Positions 1-8,260 of a DNA stretch of 64,000 nt are shown here, piece by piece; position 1 is the first letter of the stretch, and each line of letters opens with the position of its first letter. The DNA lies in contig OX381707.1 of the NCBI GenBank assembly GCA_947462335.1, forward strand, positions 14,289,418 to 14,353,417, given 5' to 3'. The notes beneath the pieces were generated by a model. The model had not been told where the DNA came from. It searched no databases and saw nothing but the letters and a program-made list of their open reading frames with translations. The DNA comes from Harmothoe impar (Eukaryota; Annelida; Polychaeta; Phyllodocida; Polynoidae). Made by a program: the position numbers and the translations under genes.

Positions 1-2097
1 ATCTTTGAACATGTCGACACTCCTTTCTATGAAGAACTTGCTATGTTCATTTATAGCTCTGACAAATGGAGCTACATCTAAATTGTTATAGTACACTAAG
101 TAGTCTTTCATTGTTTTCATTTTTTCTTTCACCCACACTTCTTTACAGCTTCTATACTCAGCTTGAGTTATACCTTTCCCAGTCAGAGAGCTATAGAAAC
201 TTCTCCTAGGTGGGAGAGTTGTGTTATCTAATTTTCGAACATTGTCCATCCACTCATAAGGAAAAAAACCTTTCTCTGTGTCTTTCAAAAAAGCTTTCAA
301 ATAACTAGCGTAATTATAACCTGGAGCTAGATAGTTCACCATGTCTAAGAAGACTAAGTGCTCAGTGTATACAGCAATGTACTGGTTGCACCTTTTAATA
401 GTCGTCATAGGTTTCTTTTCTCTTTCTGAGAAGAAAGTGTGGAAGCTTCTCTTTATTAGATTTAAGTCATATCGACCTGAGTTAAAACCTACTACAGGTA
501 CTCTGTTCATATAAGCTGTCAGAGCTTGTTTAGCTCTGACGACAGGTGATAAATTATACTTACTTTTCTCTAACTTAGCAGCTTTCAAAGCTGCACTCTC
601 TAACCTTTCCTCTTCAGCTTGCAGAGCATCTAGCTGATCTGTCACTACTTTAAAACGCTCTCTGACACATTCACCTATTTCACAAGCTAACATATCTATG
701 TACCCTAATACACGACTGACTAAGTCATCATTTTCCCTGTTACTCTCTCTGACAAAACACACTGGTTCTGTATACCCTGGAAAGTCACTAGCTACACTAG
801 CTGACAGTGGTACATGATCTAACTCAAAAGTTGTGTTACAACTTTTCTCACCGTTCTTTACAAAATAACTTTCAAAGTCGAAAGCAATCTTATATAGGTA
901 TATCTTTAAGTGAGCAGGTGTATGTACACCTAACTCACTCAACTTCTGAAATATAGTTCTACTAGGTTTGTACACACCCCCTTTGTATATAAATCGTACT
1001 TTAGTACAGTCTTTTGTTACAGCAGTGTGTCTCTTCAAGTTGTAATTAGAAGAGAATGCTTTGTAACATTTTTCACAACTGTACACGCGACCATATTTAC
1101 ACATGTCTACTATCAGACTCAAGTGGTTGCGGTACATGTTGAGATTCAAGACTTTCTTGCTACTACAAAGCTTGCTACGCACTACAGTCACTTTATTAGT
1201 ACTAGACAGCTTGAACACTCGTATGTCTATTTTGAATACTTTCTCTAATCTATCTAAATCACTTAAGAGAATACCTTTGAACTTTTTCTGACAAGTGTCT
1301 GGATAAGCTTCTTTGAAAAGCTCTACAGTTCTATCTAATGTTTTATACAAGTGGTGTGACAAGCATCTAAAGAAACACAAGTTGTCTCTGTACACTCTCT
1401 TACTGTAAGAGTCTCGGTGGAAGTGTAACATACCTCTTTTCCTGAAACTAGGAGGGACACTCTCTAACTTACCTAAGAACACATTTGTAGGTCTAATATA
1501 AGTCAGATTCACATTCACATTACCTACTACTTTCCACTTTGTGTCAGGTCTACTTGTGTCAACTTTCACTTTACTTTTCAATAGATCTATGCAACTTTCA
1601 AAGCTCTCAGAGTTCTTAACTAAGAAGTAAGGGTCTTGATGGTCTTCACTGTCATAAAAAACTGAAGAGTTGTTAGCTGAAGCATGAAAATACATGACTC
1701 TTTGCTCAGCGTCTTCAGTGCAAGTCAAAATTCGACCAAAAGACACAGCTACTCTATAACTGTATAACTGGTTCTCATGTATAGCTCTGAGAGCTGTCAC
1801 TATCTCACTCACTCCTTGATCAGATTCAAAAGTAGTTAATCTGACGTTATATATAGCTTGTACACAACCTAACACAACTAAACCTTGACCTATCGATCTG
1901 AAATTTGATTTGTAATATTCTAAGAAAAGAGAGTTTTTCTCAATCTCTTCAGGTAAAACTGTTTCACTAGAGAAGACTTCTCTCAAGCAAGTCTCTGAAG
2001 TACACAAGTTCTTACTACTGTTATGTATAGTAACTTGTCTAGGAATTCTAGGTGCATTACACCGAATACAACTGATAGTATTCACGTGTCTATGCAT
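1..2097 (-). CDS. Protein-primed family-B DNA polymerase, N-terminal 699 residues (partial)
   Basis: The minus-strand frame from an ATG at 2097 to the window edge is open for 699 codons; I checked every codon in that frame. It carries the proofreading exonuclease motifs of family-B polymerases: Exo I FDFES (Asp407, Glu409), Exo II NSGRYD (Asn539 to Asp544) and Exo III YNNLD (Tyr670, Asp674). Upstream is a zinc-finger-like C-x2-C...H...C segment (Cys341, Cys344, His357, Cys364), a further CxxC at residues 10-13, and a CFFRCL segment near residue 241 that is common in animal Polinton polymerases. The palm and thumb with the polymerase active site are off the left edge. In Polintons this enzyme replicates the element using a terminal-protein primer. 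The promoter probably lies in the 198-bp gap to the next gene upstream. Confidence 0.9.
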   Translation of the reverse strand, partial: MHRHVNTISCIRCNAPRIPRQVTIHNSSKNLCTSETCLREVFSSETVLPEEIEKNSLFLEYYKSNFRSIGQGLVVLGCVQAIYNVRLTTFESDQGVSEIVTALRAIHENQLYSYRVAVSFGRILTCTEDAEQRVMYFHASANNSSVFYDSEDHQDPYFLVKNSESFESCIDLLKSKVKVDTSRPDTKWKVVGNVNVNLTYIRPTNVFLGKLESVPPSFRKRGMLHFHRDSYSKRVYRDNLCFFRCLSHHLYKTLDRTVELFKEAYPDTCQKKFKGILLSDLDRLEKVFKIDIRVFKLSSTNKVTVVRSKLCSSKKVLNLNMYRNHLSLIVDMCKYGRVYSCEKCYKAFSSNYNLKRHTAVTKDCTKVRFIYKGGVYKPSRTIFQKLSELGVHTPAHLKIYLYKIAFDFESYFVKNGEKSCNTTFELDHVPLSASVASDFPGYTEPVCFVRESNRENDDLVSRVLGYIDMLACEIGECVRERFKVVTDQLDALQAEEERLESAALKAAKLEKSKYNLSPVVRAKQALTAYMNRVPVVGFNSGRYDLNLIKRSFHTFFSEREKKPMTTIKRCNQYIAVYTEHLVFLDMVNYLAPGYNYASYLKAFLKDTEKGFFPYEWMDNVRKLDNTTLPPRRSFYSSLTGKGITQAEYRSCKEVWVKEKMKTMKDYLVYYNNLDVAPFVRAINEHSKFFIERSVDMFKD

Positions 2098-2180
2098 TTT
2101 AAAAACTCTTCAGATATACACTCTCTCCTTCTTTTTTTCTTTCCTTTTTTCCACTAAAACATACTCACTAACAAACAGGC

Positions 2181-2213
<33 letters not shown>

Positions 2214-2295
2214 CATAATGCAAAGAATTTACAGCCTTATCAATACAGTGTTGAGGAACCTTACAACTGATGTAATTTAATTGTTGAGCACTCAC
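2098..2295. other. Intergenic gap with a GACA/CAGA microsatellite
   Basis: This gap lies between two minus-strand genes. Positions about 2178-2212 are a perfect 4-bp tandem repeat (CAGA). A pyrimidine-rich tract lies at 2122-2150. The polymerase gene start must be served from here or by readthrough from the gene upstream. No clear TATA box was seen. Confidence 0.6.
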
Positions 2296-3831
2296 CTAGA
2301 CAGTCTCATCGCAAGTGGTAACACTTCTGTAAAAGTTCTTGTCACTCTCCAGCATCGGCCCAACACGTTCTAGTATGTCTTTGATCGTGTTGACAGTCAC
2401 CGTGTACCCACAGTGTATTGGACTTGTTGTTGCTCGACCTGCCGGCAGTGCTTTATCCATTTCTTCCACGTACGACGACGTTCCGATGTGGATCTTAGGT
2501 TGGCCCCTGTAGAGGTTGACTAAGATACCTGTGTGCTTGACAGGGTTGTCTAAGTAGTTCAGATAGTTCTGGACTGCTGGCGCTCCTTTCTTAGCTTCTT
2601 CTTTAATCCTGTCATAGTTCTCTATGATAGATTTGCTCTGGTAGAAGAGCCCTCTGAAGTCGTTTGCCCGTAAGTTGACGCGCCTCTCGTAAGGCTTGTT
2701 CAAATATTGCCTTATTGAGACGCCACTGATGAAGGGGAGCTTGTATACTTCAAGCAGCGTGCATGTATCTCCAGGTGGGTAGAAGAGTTGGTCAGGAACA
2801 ATGCTACCTTCAGCTTGTTGAGATGGGAATCCAAACCGACTAGGCCACTTCTCACCAGTCAAAGGGACTATGCGGAAGTTAGCCAGCTTAGACCCAACTT
2901 TCTTGGATCCATTCCTCGGCGGAAGCGGTGTCACAACAGCAGTAGCAACCGTAGATTGGGAAGTAACACTTCCCACACCAGCCTTTGCAGCACGTGCAGC
3001 AGCTGCAGCTACAGTAGCCACACTCTTGGTGTACTTTCGCTTCTTTTTTTTTTCAACAACTGCTTCTGGCTGGATCTGTGGAGATGGACTTCTTTTAGTA
3101 GCAGTCGTCACGCCCTTGGGAGGATTCACTTCACCACTTGTGTCACCTACTACTCTTGAGTAGTACTCATCCGTGACTACTGTAGCTTCTCCGTTGATGA
3201 CGACAACAGTGTCAGTCAAGCCAGGAGTGATGACGGCCCCAGCACTATCCCTCACTACAATGTCGGCTGGTACAGCTGTAGTGACAGGTGAGGCAGGTGG
3301 CGCGCAGCGTCCTTCAGCTTCAGCTCTCTGGAACCACTCATCTAGTACTTCATTCAAGTCGTGCCCGATGATTTCACCTTCTTCTACTTCGTCCTCTGTC
3401 AAGTCGATGACGATTGGTGTACTAGGTCGAAGAAGTATCTCATCACCAGTCAAGTCGATGATGACTGGAGGAGTAGCGGCAGTGGGAAGAGCTCCATTGC
3501 CTCGGCCCACGGGCATGACCTGTGACAGGGTCTGGTAAGTGAGGACATCTTGGGGCGGTTCAGGGTTGCTGAAGCTTGTAGAGCTCAAAGCTGGAGCTGA
3601 CGTAGATACATCACGGTCCAGTACGCCAGTGGAAGGAGCCAGCATGCAGTCCAGATCGTGATGTAACCCCAAGATAGCTGCACTCTGCTCTTCAGGTGTA
3701 CTTGGACGATGAATCCACTGTACTTCATTGCTCACTGTAGGAGGTATCTCCACAGAAACGTCCAGAACTAAGTTCTTGCTCTTAGCGACTTTAGAACTCT
3801 TCTTAGAGCTCTTGTTGCCAGCAGACCGCAT
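2296..3831 (-). CDS. 511-residue Polinton accessory protein with two SUMO-interacting motifs
   Basis: The protein has a basic N-terminus (Lys/Ser-rich, residues 5-20). Two near-identical SUMO-interacting motifs follow: VIIDLTGDE at residues 123-131 and IVIDLTEDE at 140-148. Both have a hydrophobic core plus acidic tail, as in SUMO-targeted ubiquitin ligases. A low-complexity middle carries a nuclear-localisation-type run KKKKRKYTK near residue 261 and an Ala-rich stretch. The C-terminal half (about 320-511) looks globular, with Pro/Tyr-rich and mixed alpha/beta composition; I do not recognise it. No RING, helicase or nuclease motif is visible. The gene lies directly upstream of the polymerase on the same strand, which suggests a replication or early host-interaction role. 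A TATA-like sequence on the minus strand lies about 135 bp upstream of the start. Confidence 0.8.
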   Translation of the reverse strand: MRSAGNKSSKKSSKVAKSKNLVLDVSVEIPPTVSNEVQWIHRPSTPEEQSAAILGLHHDLDCMLAPSTGVLDRDVSTSAPALSSTSFSNPEPPQDVLTYQTLSQVMPVGRGNGALPTAATPPVIIDLTGDEILLRPSTPIVIDLTEDEVEEGEIIGHDLNEVLDEWFQRAEAEGRCAPPASPVTTAVPADIVVRDSAGAVITPGLTDTVVVINGEATVVTDEYYSRVVGDTSGEVNPPKGVTTATKRSPSPQIQPEAVVEKKKKRKYTKSVATVAAAAARAAKAGVGSVTSQSTVATAVVTPLPPRNGSKKVGSKLANFRIVPLTGEKWPSRFGFPSQQAEGSIVPDQLFYPPGDTCTLLEVYKLPFISGVSIRQYLNKPYERRVNLRANDFRGLFYQSKSIIENYDRIKEEAKKGAPAVQNYLNYLDNPVKHTGILVNLYRGQPKIHIGTSSYVEEMDKALPAGRATTSPIHCGYTVTVNTIKDILERVGPMLESDKNFYRSVTTCDETV

Positions 3832-4572
3832 CCTAAACTAAAACAGTTAGTTTGTAGAAGTTGAAAGGTAGAGGCAGCGTGTAGAGTGGCAAGTGTAGAG
3901 TAGAGTAGTCGTCACAGTTGAGCAGCTCAGGAGCGGTTTGATTTCAACTGAGCAAATCAAGGGGTATATATACTAATTTTACTGACAACGATTGTCAAAC
4001 GTTGTCACACGTTTGTTGAACGACAATAGACGAACATTTGACGTCTGACATTTTTTTCATATTTCATCTCTAATTGTTATTGTACGACAATTATACGCAC
4101 ATGTCACTATAGTAAAGCACTAGGCTGAGTTTGGATACAATGTATCTTTATCAACCACACTACATAAATAAGCACGGGATAACCCATAACAGACTGGTGC
4201 TTCTGCGGAGAGTAAAACAAAAAGTTGAAAAACAACAGTTGGAAATGTGAACTCTATTCAGATAGCACAGTGGCTGTCAGCTGGATAGGGCGTTGCAACA
4301 TAAAAGGAACGTTCATGAATGTTGTATCTTATACTACACTTTTCAAGATGAAAAAATATAAATACAATCTAAATTTTTTTTTTAACTTATTATATGATTG
4401 ACAAGTTTGAAGGTGAAGTTTACATTTTCTTCTTGACGTTTGTTTGAAAGATTTTCGTTCAAGTGAGTTAATTTGTGAACACTACTTTTCTAGAGAGGGT
4501 GGGGGAAACGATTAGTGTACGTTGAAAACAACCGGCTGTGATCAGATTCAAACTGAGCAGCTCTGAGACAAC
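3832..4572. promoter_or_regulatory. Divergent promoter region between minus- and plus-strand genes
   Basis: This 741-bp gap separates genes that read outward. A TATA-like GTATATATAC lies at 3963-3972, positioned for the minus-strand gene. Next to it is a cluster of related GTTGTC/GACAAC and ACGTTTG words at about 3984-4050. Part of it forms an inverted repeat, GACAACG at 3984-3990 and CGTTGTC at 4000-4006. The rest is AT-rich with a T-run at 4374-4383. No ORF of note was seen. The layout suits a control region shared by early genes, but that is inference. Confidence 0.5.
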
Positions 4573-5265
4573 ATGTCCAGTGCAGCTTGTACACCTCTAC
4601 CGATTTCACTCAGCACTAAACACAGGCGGTCAGTTTGGGAGTTCATTTCAGACGTCAAGAGTGGAGTAGAGACTGGTGAGGAAAAGCAGTTGTTCAGATA
4701 TTGTCCTGAAGAGTACATCAGAGATAGTTACATACCTCCAAATTTAGATTTTTCAAATTGTTTTCTGCATAACAACACGACTCCTATAAATGCTAGTAGT
4801 CCTTCTCTCAAGAAGTTCATAACTAGTTCTACTGGGAAAGCTACTCAATCTGAAGTAGTGAGTAACGTGTTACTGCTAGTTTCTAAGTTACAACACAGTG
4901 TAACTTCTCATAGTGTAGTAGCTTCAGCTATCAACTTTCAAAAATGTAGGACGAAACCCTACTTCAAAATTAATCAGCTTGAATCACACCAGCTGGGAAA
5001 TTCCGTGTTCATCTCTACGAGTATGGTACATGGCTTAATCAAGCACACAGTATCAGCTCCTGACAAGATAACACGTGCTAAATACTCTTCAGATCGGTTT
5101 CTGTATGAAAGAGCATACAAGACTGAGATTGGACACAATGCAAACGGGTGTTGTCACGTTGTAAGAGTAGTTGTACAACGTTGTCAAAACCCTACTCTAC
5201 TGTGCCAAGGAGTCTTGTATGAACTGGTGACAGCCTTTCCAACTCAATCCTTCTCCCCTAACTGA
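4573..5265 (+). CDS. Unknown 230-residue Polinton protein
   Basis: This is an intact frame starting at the first ATG after the divergent promoter. I do not recognise a family. The protein is mixed polar with eight cysteines, including an adjacent pair (GCCHVV) near residue 193. It has no signal peptide, no long membrane segment and no low-complexity tail. The C-terminal third alternates hydrophobic and polar residues as in beta strands. It is followed by an A-rich tract with AATAAA at about 5310, suggesting its own polyadenylation. Its place among accessory genes on the plus strand, upstream of the virion cluster, suggests an early or host-interaction role, which is inference only. Confidence 0.65.
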   Translation: MSSAACTPLPISLSTKHRRSVWEFISDVKSGVETGEEKQLFRYCPEEYIRDSYIPPNLDFSNCFLHNNTTPINASSPSLKKFITSSTGKATQSEVVSNVLLLVSKLQHSVTSHSVVASAINFQKCRTKPYFKINQLESHQLGNSVFISTSMVHGLIKHTVSAPDKITRAKYSSDRFLYERAYKTEIGHNANGCCHVVRVVVQRCQNPTLLCQGVLYELVTAFPTQSFSPN

Positions 5266-5356
5266 TGAAAAAAAACCTTGACCAATAGTCTATTAGATGC
5301 TTCACAAAAAATAAAAAAAAGTGAAAAAAGTATAGGTGTACTAACAAACTACCTCT

Positions 5357-5379
5357 GGTCTCTCATATATTGAGAGACC
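5357..5379. terminator. Perfect 9-bp inverted repeat with TATAT loop
   Basis: GGTCTCTCA (5357-5365) and TGAGAGACC (5371-5379) are exact inverted copies around a TATAT centre. It lies downstream of an AATAAA signal (about 5310) and about 140 bp before the next gene, so it could mark a transcript boundary or a protein-binding site. Confidence 0.4.
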
Positions 5380-5467
5380 CCCCTTCAAACTGTCACTCTA
5401 CTTCTTAAAAATTTTACATGCACACTGTGTTTTAAACGGTTAGTTGTCAAGTCATAAATCACTCAGA

Positions 5468-5522
5468 GTATATAGGGTCGTGTAAGTGCACTCACTCATT
5501 CAAACGACCTTTCAACGTCATC
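5468..5522 (+). promoter_or_regulatory. TATA box and leader for the DUF5662-like gene
   Basis: AGTATATAGGG lies at about 5467-5477, some 50 bp before the ATG at 5523. A start region of the form CACTCACTCATTC lies about 25-30 bp downstream of the TATA. The spacing is that of a standard RNA polymerase II core promoter with a very short leader. Confidence 0.55.
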
Positions 5523-6176
5523 ATGAAGACAGCTCACGACCTCTACACGCTAGTTAAGGCTAGATACCCTGAAGACGAGTTAGTATTACAGTATGTGTGT
5601 GAAAGAAAAGAGTCTGTCACATGCACTGTAAAAACTTTACAGTACATTTTCAATCATTTCAAACAGACTTTAGAGCATAGGAAATGGTTGTATTACACTT
5701 GGGTTCTGCTAAGTGATAGCTTCAATGAGAGTGAAGCTAAATGTATAGACAAGTTGATAATGAAGCACGACTTGTCTAAGTTTTCAGCTGTAGAAGCTGT
5801 TGGATACGGGTGGAAGTTTGGCCGCCTTAAGAGTTCAAAACCTCTTAAGAACTCTGACCACCTTGCAATGTGGGAATCAGCGCTGAAACATCACTACGCA
5901 AACAACCCTCATCATCCTCAGTACCACTCTAATCAAGACATGCCGACACATTACTTGTTAGAGAGTATCATAGACATGCTAGGTTGTCGGCTTCAAAGGA
6001 ACTTAGCAGGTCGTTCAGATTTGAAAGTAGAAGACATTTTCAAAATCCCAGATACGTATCTAGAACGTTACACTGAAGCAGACAGATACAGAGTTAAAAC
6101 TTATTTAAGTCAGTGGGAGCGTGATATTACAACGTCCTCTCATCGTAGTGGTTTAGCGCTCAGAATGTTATTGTAA
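5523..6176 (+). CDS. DUF5662-like protein with HDxSK motif
   Basis: This 217-residue protein carries HDLSKFS at residues 82-88, then HHYANNPHHPQY at 123-134 and a LLESIIDML helix at 145-153. The order HD-x-S-K, H-H...NPHH, then an acidic D in a late helix matches the pattern I know for the DUF5662 family, found mainly in phages and large DNA viruses. That family looks like a small HD-type metal-dependent phosphohydrolase. The assignment is by motif recall, and the enzymatic role is inferred. It has its own TATA promoter. An HD-type enzyme could act on nucleotides or nucleotide signals during element replication; no direct evidence is visible. Confidence 0.65.
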   Translation: MKTAHDLYTLVKARYPEDELVLQYVCERKESVTCTVKTLQYIFNHFKQTLEHRKWLYYTWVLLSDSFNESEAKCIDKLIMKHDLSKFSAVEAVGYGWKFGRLKSSKPLKNSDHLAMWESALKHHYANNPHHPQYHSNQDMPTHYLLESIIDMLGCRLQRNLAGRSDLKVEDIFKIPDTYLERYTEADRYRVKTYLSQWERDITTSSHRSGLALRMLL

Positions 6177-6461
6177 ACACTCTGATAAAAAAGTGAAACG
6201 TTAGTGCATCGTATAGAGTTGGGTGGGGTGGGGGGTGTGTATAGTATTAGCATAGGGTGTATGGGGTGGGGAGCACCCCTCTAGTGTGAAATGGATAGGG
6301 GGCGAGGAGTTCGAACTCAGAACGTTTTGCATACTCTTTACACGATTTCCCTACGTATTCTAGTCTAAAGAGCTATATAAAAGCTCCCCCTAACCTACAA
6401 CACCCCATACAACGCTCTACCTACCTACCTGCCTGTCTACTCCTTCACACACTCGCTCATC
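6177..6461 (+). promoter_or_regulatory. Promoter region of the death-domain gene
   Basis: A TATA box TATATAAAAG lies at 6374-6383, about 80 bp before the ATG at 6462. The leader contains CCTACCTACCTGCCTG. G-rich stretches at 6218-6275 and 6297-6305 lie upstream. The earlier part holds the tail of the preceding gene with no clear AATAAA. Confidence 0.55.
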
Positions 6462-7148
6462 ATGGCAGATTTCAATTTGGTAGTACCTGTATCATCATTC
6501 TTCAAAGGAGAGCCGTTAGGATACTTACCAGACGCTATGCTACTGAAAATAAGTAGTAAGTTGCCGACATCAGATTACATACGGTTAGGTTCATACCTCA
6601 AAGTGAACTTGAAGGACATGGGATATCTCAGTTGTGAGAGAAGTGTCATAACTCAAGCTAGAGAAATGTTCACTACTTGGTACCAGAAAAGTTGTACTAC
6701 TAGGTGGGAAGAACTAGCAGACGCTTTGGAGGAATCTTACCGTATGGACCTCATCCAATTCTCACGTGAGTACATGGACAAGCATGACATGTGGGATGGC
6801 TTAGAGAGTGGAGACATGGAGTGGAAAGTGCAGAAATATTTCTCTCTTTTGTCTGAGCTCTGCCCTAGAGACTGGAAGACCATAGGGATCTACTTAGGGT
6901 TGACTTCTCATGAAATAGCTTTCATCTCTCAACCTGTGCCTTCTGACAGAACTGTCAAGAACCCTGTCTATGAAGTGCTGAGAGCTTGGAAGTACAACGA
7001 GACGTCTGAGCCTATAGCTCTGATGAAAGTGTTGCAAGACGACATGGGTCGCAGCGACGTCGCAATGTATGTTCAAGGGTTGTATGCAGCTGTACCCAAA
7101 GCCATAAAAGTGAGCTGTGTCACTCCAGTGTTGACCACTCTCGTCTGA
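6462..7148 (+). CDS. Protein with two tandem death-domain-like segments
   Basis: This 228-residue protein has two segments with the helix pattern of death domains. Segment 1 (about 20-110) reads as a Leu-rich first helix, LGSYLKVN, a helix with QAREMFTTW, then a WEELADALEES helix; W...LA.AL is the classic fifth-helix signature. Segment 2 (about 125-215) has WKTIGIYLGLTSHEIAFIS, then YEVLRAWKYN and a LMKVLQDD helix. Death domains pair with each other in apoptosis and NF-kB adaptors such as FADD, MyD88 and TRADD. A virus-borne protein made only of such domains would probably block or hijack host death or innate signalling. It has its own strong TATA promoter and stops 14 bp before the ATPase start. 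No caspase or kinase domain is attached. The call rests on pattern, not on a profile search. Confidence 0.75.
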   Translation: MADFNLVVPVSSFFKGEPLGYLPDAMLLKISSKLPTSDYIRLGSYLKVNLKDMGYLSCERSVITQAREMFTTWYQKSCTTRWEELADALEESYRMDLIQFSREYMDKHDMWDGLESGDMEWKVQKYFSLLSELCPRDWKTIGIYLGLTSHEIAFISQPVPSDRTVKNPVYEVLRAWKYNETSEPIALMKVLQDDMGRSDVAMYVQGLYAAVPKAIKVSCVTPVLTTLV

Positions 7149-7161
7149 TCACTGCACTAAG

Positions 7162-7851
7162 ATGGACGTCTCTACCGCTGTGGAATCTGTTGAATTCGAT
7201 CCTAGACTACAGTCACCTTTCACTATGCTAATAGCTGGACCTACATCCTGTGGTAAGAGTCGTCTAGTATTCGAAGTGATAAATAACGTGAAGACTCTCG
7301 TCACACCTGAAGTACACGATATAACTTACTGCTACAGCCAGTGGCAACCAGAGTTTGAAAAGTTGAAAAGTGCAGGTGTGAAATTCAACGAAGGTCTTCT
7401 TACAAGGGATGAACTTTTCAACTCTAGTCGAGATACTAGTAAACACTCGATGCTCATCATAGACGACTTGTTAGACCCAGAATATGCACCTATAGCTAAA
7501 GACCTCTTCATCAAAGGTTCTCATCATATGAACATGAATGTAATATTCATTACTCAGAACTTATTCTTTGCTAACAAAGACTTCAGGACTCTCAGTTTGA
7601 ACAGTCATTATCTAGTTATTTTTAAAAACCCTCGAGATATGAGTCAGATAAGTTATATATCTAGACAAGCTTTCCCAGCGCAACCATCTTTCTTGACTCA
7701 GGTATATAACAAAGAGACTACAGCTAAACACTCATACATAGTGTTGGACTGTAAGCAGAGCACACCTGACAACTTGCGAGTGAGGAACAGTATAACAACA
7801 CCTTGGAACAGCGTAGTATTCATTCCTACTGGGAAAAAGCAGAAGAAATGA
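7162..7851 (+). CDS. FtsK/HerA-type DNA packaging ATPase
   Basis: The 229-residue protein has Walker A GPTSCGKS at residues 26-33, Walker B MLIIDD at about 97-102, and a sensor-like VIFITQN at 127-133. This is the short A32-type packaging ATPase of Polintons and related viruses, thought to drive genome entry into the capsid. The length is typical. The stop overlaps the next start as ATGA (7848-7851), indicating translational coupling or very tight packing. Upstream spacing to the death-domain gene is only 13 bp. Confidence 0.92.
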   Translation: MDVSTAVESVEFDPRLQSPFTMLIAGPTSCGKSRLVFEVINNVKTLVTPEVHDITYCYSQWQPEFEKLKSAGVKFNEGLLTRDELFNSSRDTSKHSMLIIDDLLDPEYAPIAKDLFIKGSHHMNMNVIFITQNLFFANKDFRTLSLNSHYLVIFKNPRDMSQISYISRQAFPAQPSFLTQVYNKETTAKHSYIVLDCKQSTPDNLRVRNSITTPWNSVVFIPTGKKQKK

Positions 7852-8258
7852 AGGGGAGTACTAAGAGTAAGCGTGCTAAGAGTCTTAAGCGCCGTCAGAG
7901 AAGTGCTTACTACCAAAAGTTAGTTTCTTTACGTCGGCATTACTCTCTGTTGAAACATATAGCTAAATGTAGTAGTACAGACTGTCAACATTTAGTGAGA
8001 GGTCTCAGTGAAGAAGTGATCAGACTAATGAGTGTCATATGTGTCAATGTAATGAACAAAACCTTGACACCGAACTACCTTCACGCAGTCAAGAAGTTAT
8101 CGCCGTACAAGAAACAGCTGAGAGCTATAACAAAACCTAAGATTACTGTCATAGCTAAGAGACGAATACTACAGCAGGACGGTGGCTTCATAGGTGCACT
8201 ACTAGGTGTAGCACTACCTCTTATTACTAGTCTCATAGGATCAGCTGTCAAACGGTAG
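7848..8258 (+). CDS. pX-like basic virion peptide with hydrophobic glycine-rich tail
   Basis: The start is taken at 7848, where ATG overlaps the ATPase stop, rather than an in-frame ATG 45 bp earlier inside the ATPase gene. The 136-residue product is strongly basic (KGSTKSKRAKSLKRRQR at the N-terminus). It ends in a short glycine-rich hydrophobic segment, GGFIGALLGVALPLITSLIG, closed by KR. Basic plus amphipathic tail is the design of adenovirus pX and melittin-like peptides seen in Polintons between ATPase and integrase genes. The role would be DNA condensation in the virion and possibly membrane disturbance at entry. The family link is by architecture, not alignment. Confidence 0.7.
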   Translation: MKGSTKSKRAKSLKRRQRSAYYQKLVSLRRHYSLLKHIAKCSSTDCQHLVRGLSEEVIRLMSVICVNVMNKTLTPNYLHAVKKLSPYKKQLRAITKPKITVIAKRRILQQDGGFIGALLGVALPLITSLIGSAVKR

Positions 8259-8260
8259 TC

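Noticed and set aside
2788..3538. Plus-strand frames opposite the SUMO-motif gene
   Set aside because: They are shadows of the real minus-strand gene with low-complexity composition.
7803..7847. In-frame upstream ATG for the pX-like protein
   Set aside because: It lies inside the ATPase gene; the ATGA overlap at 7848 is the better start.
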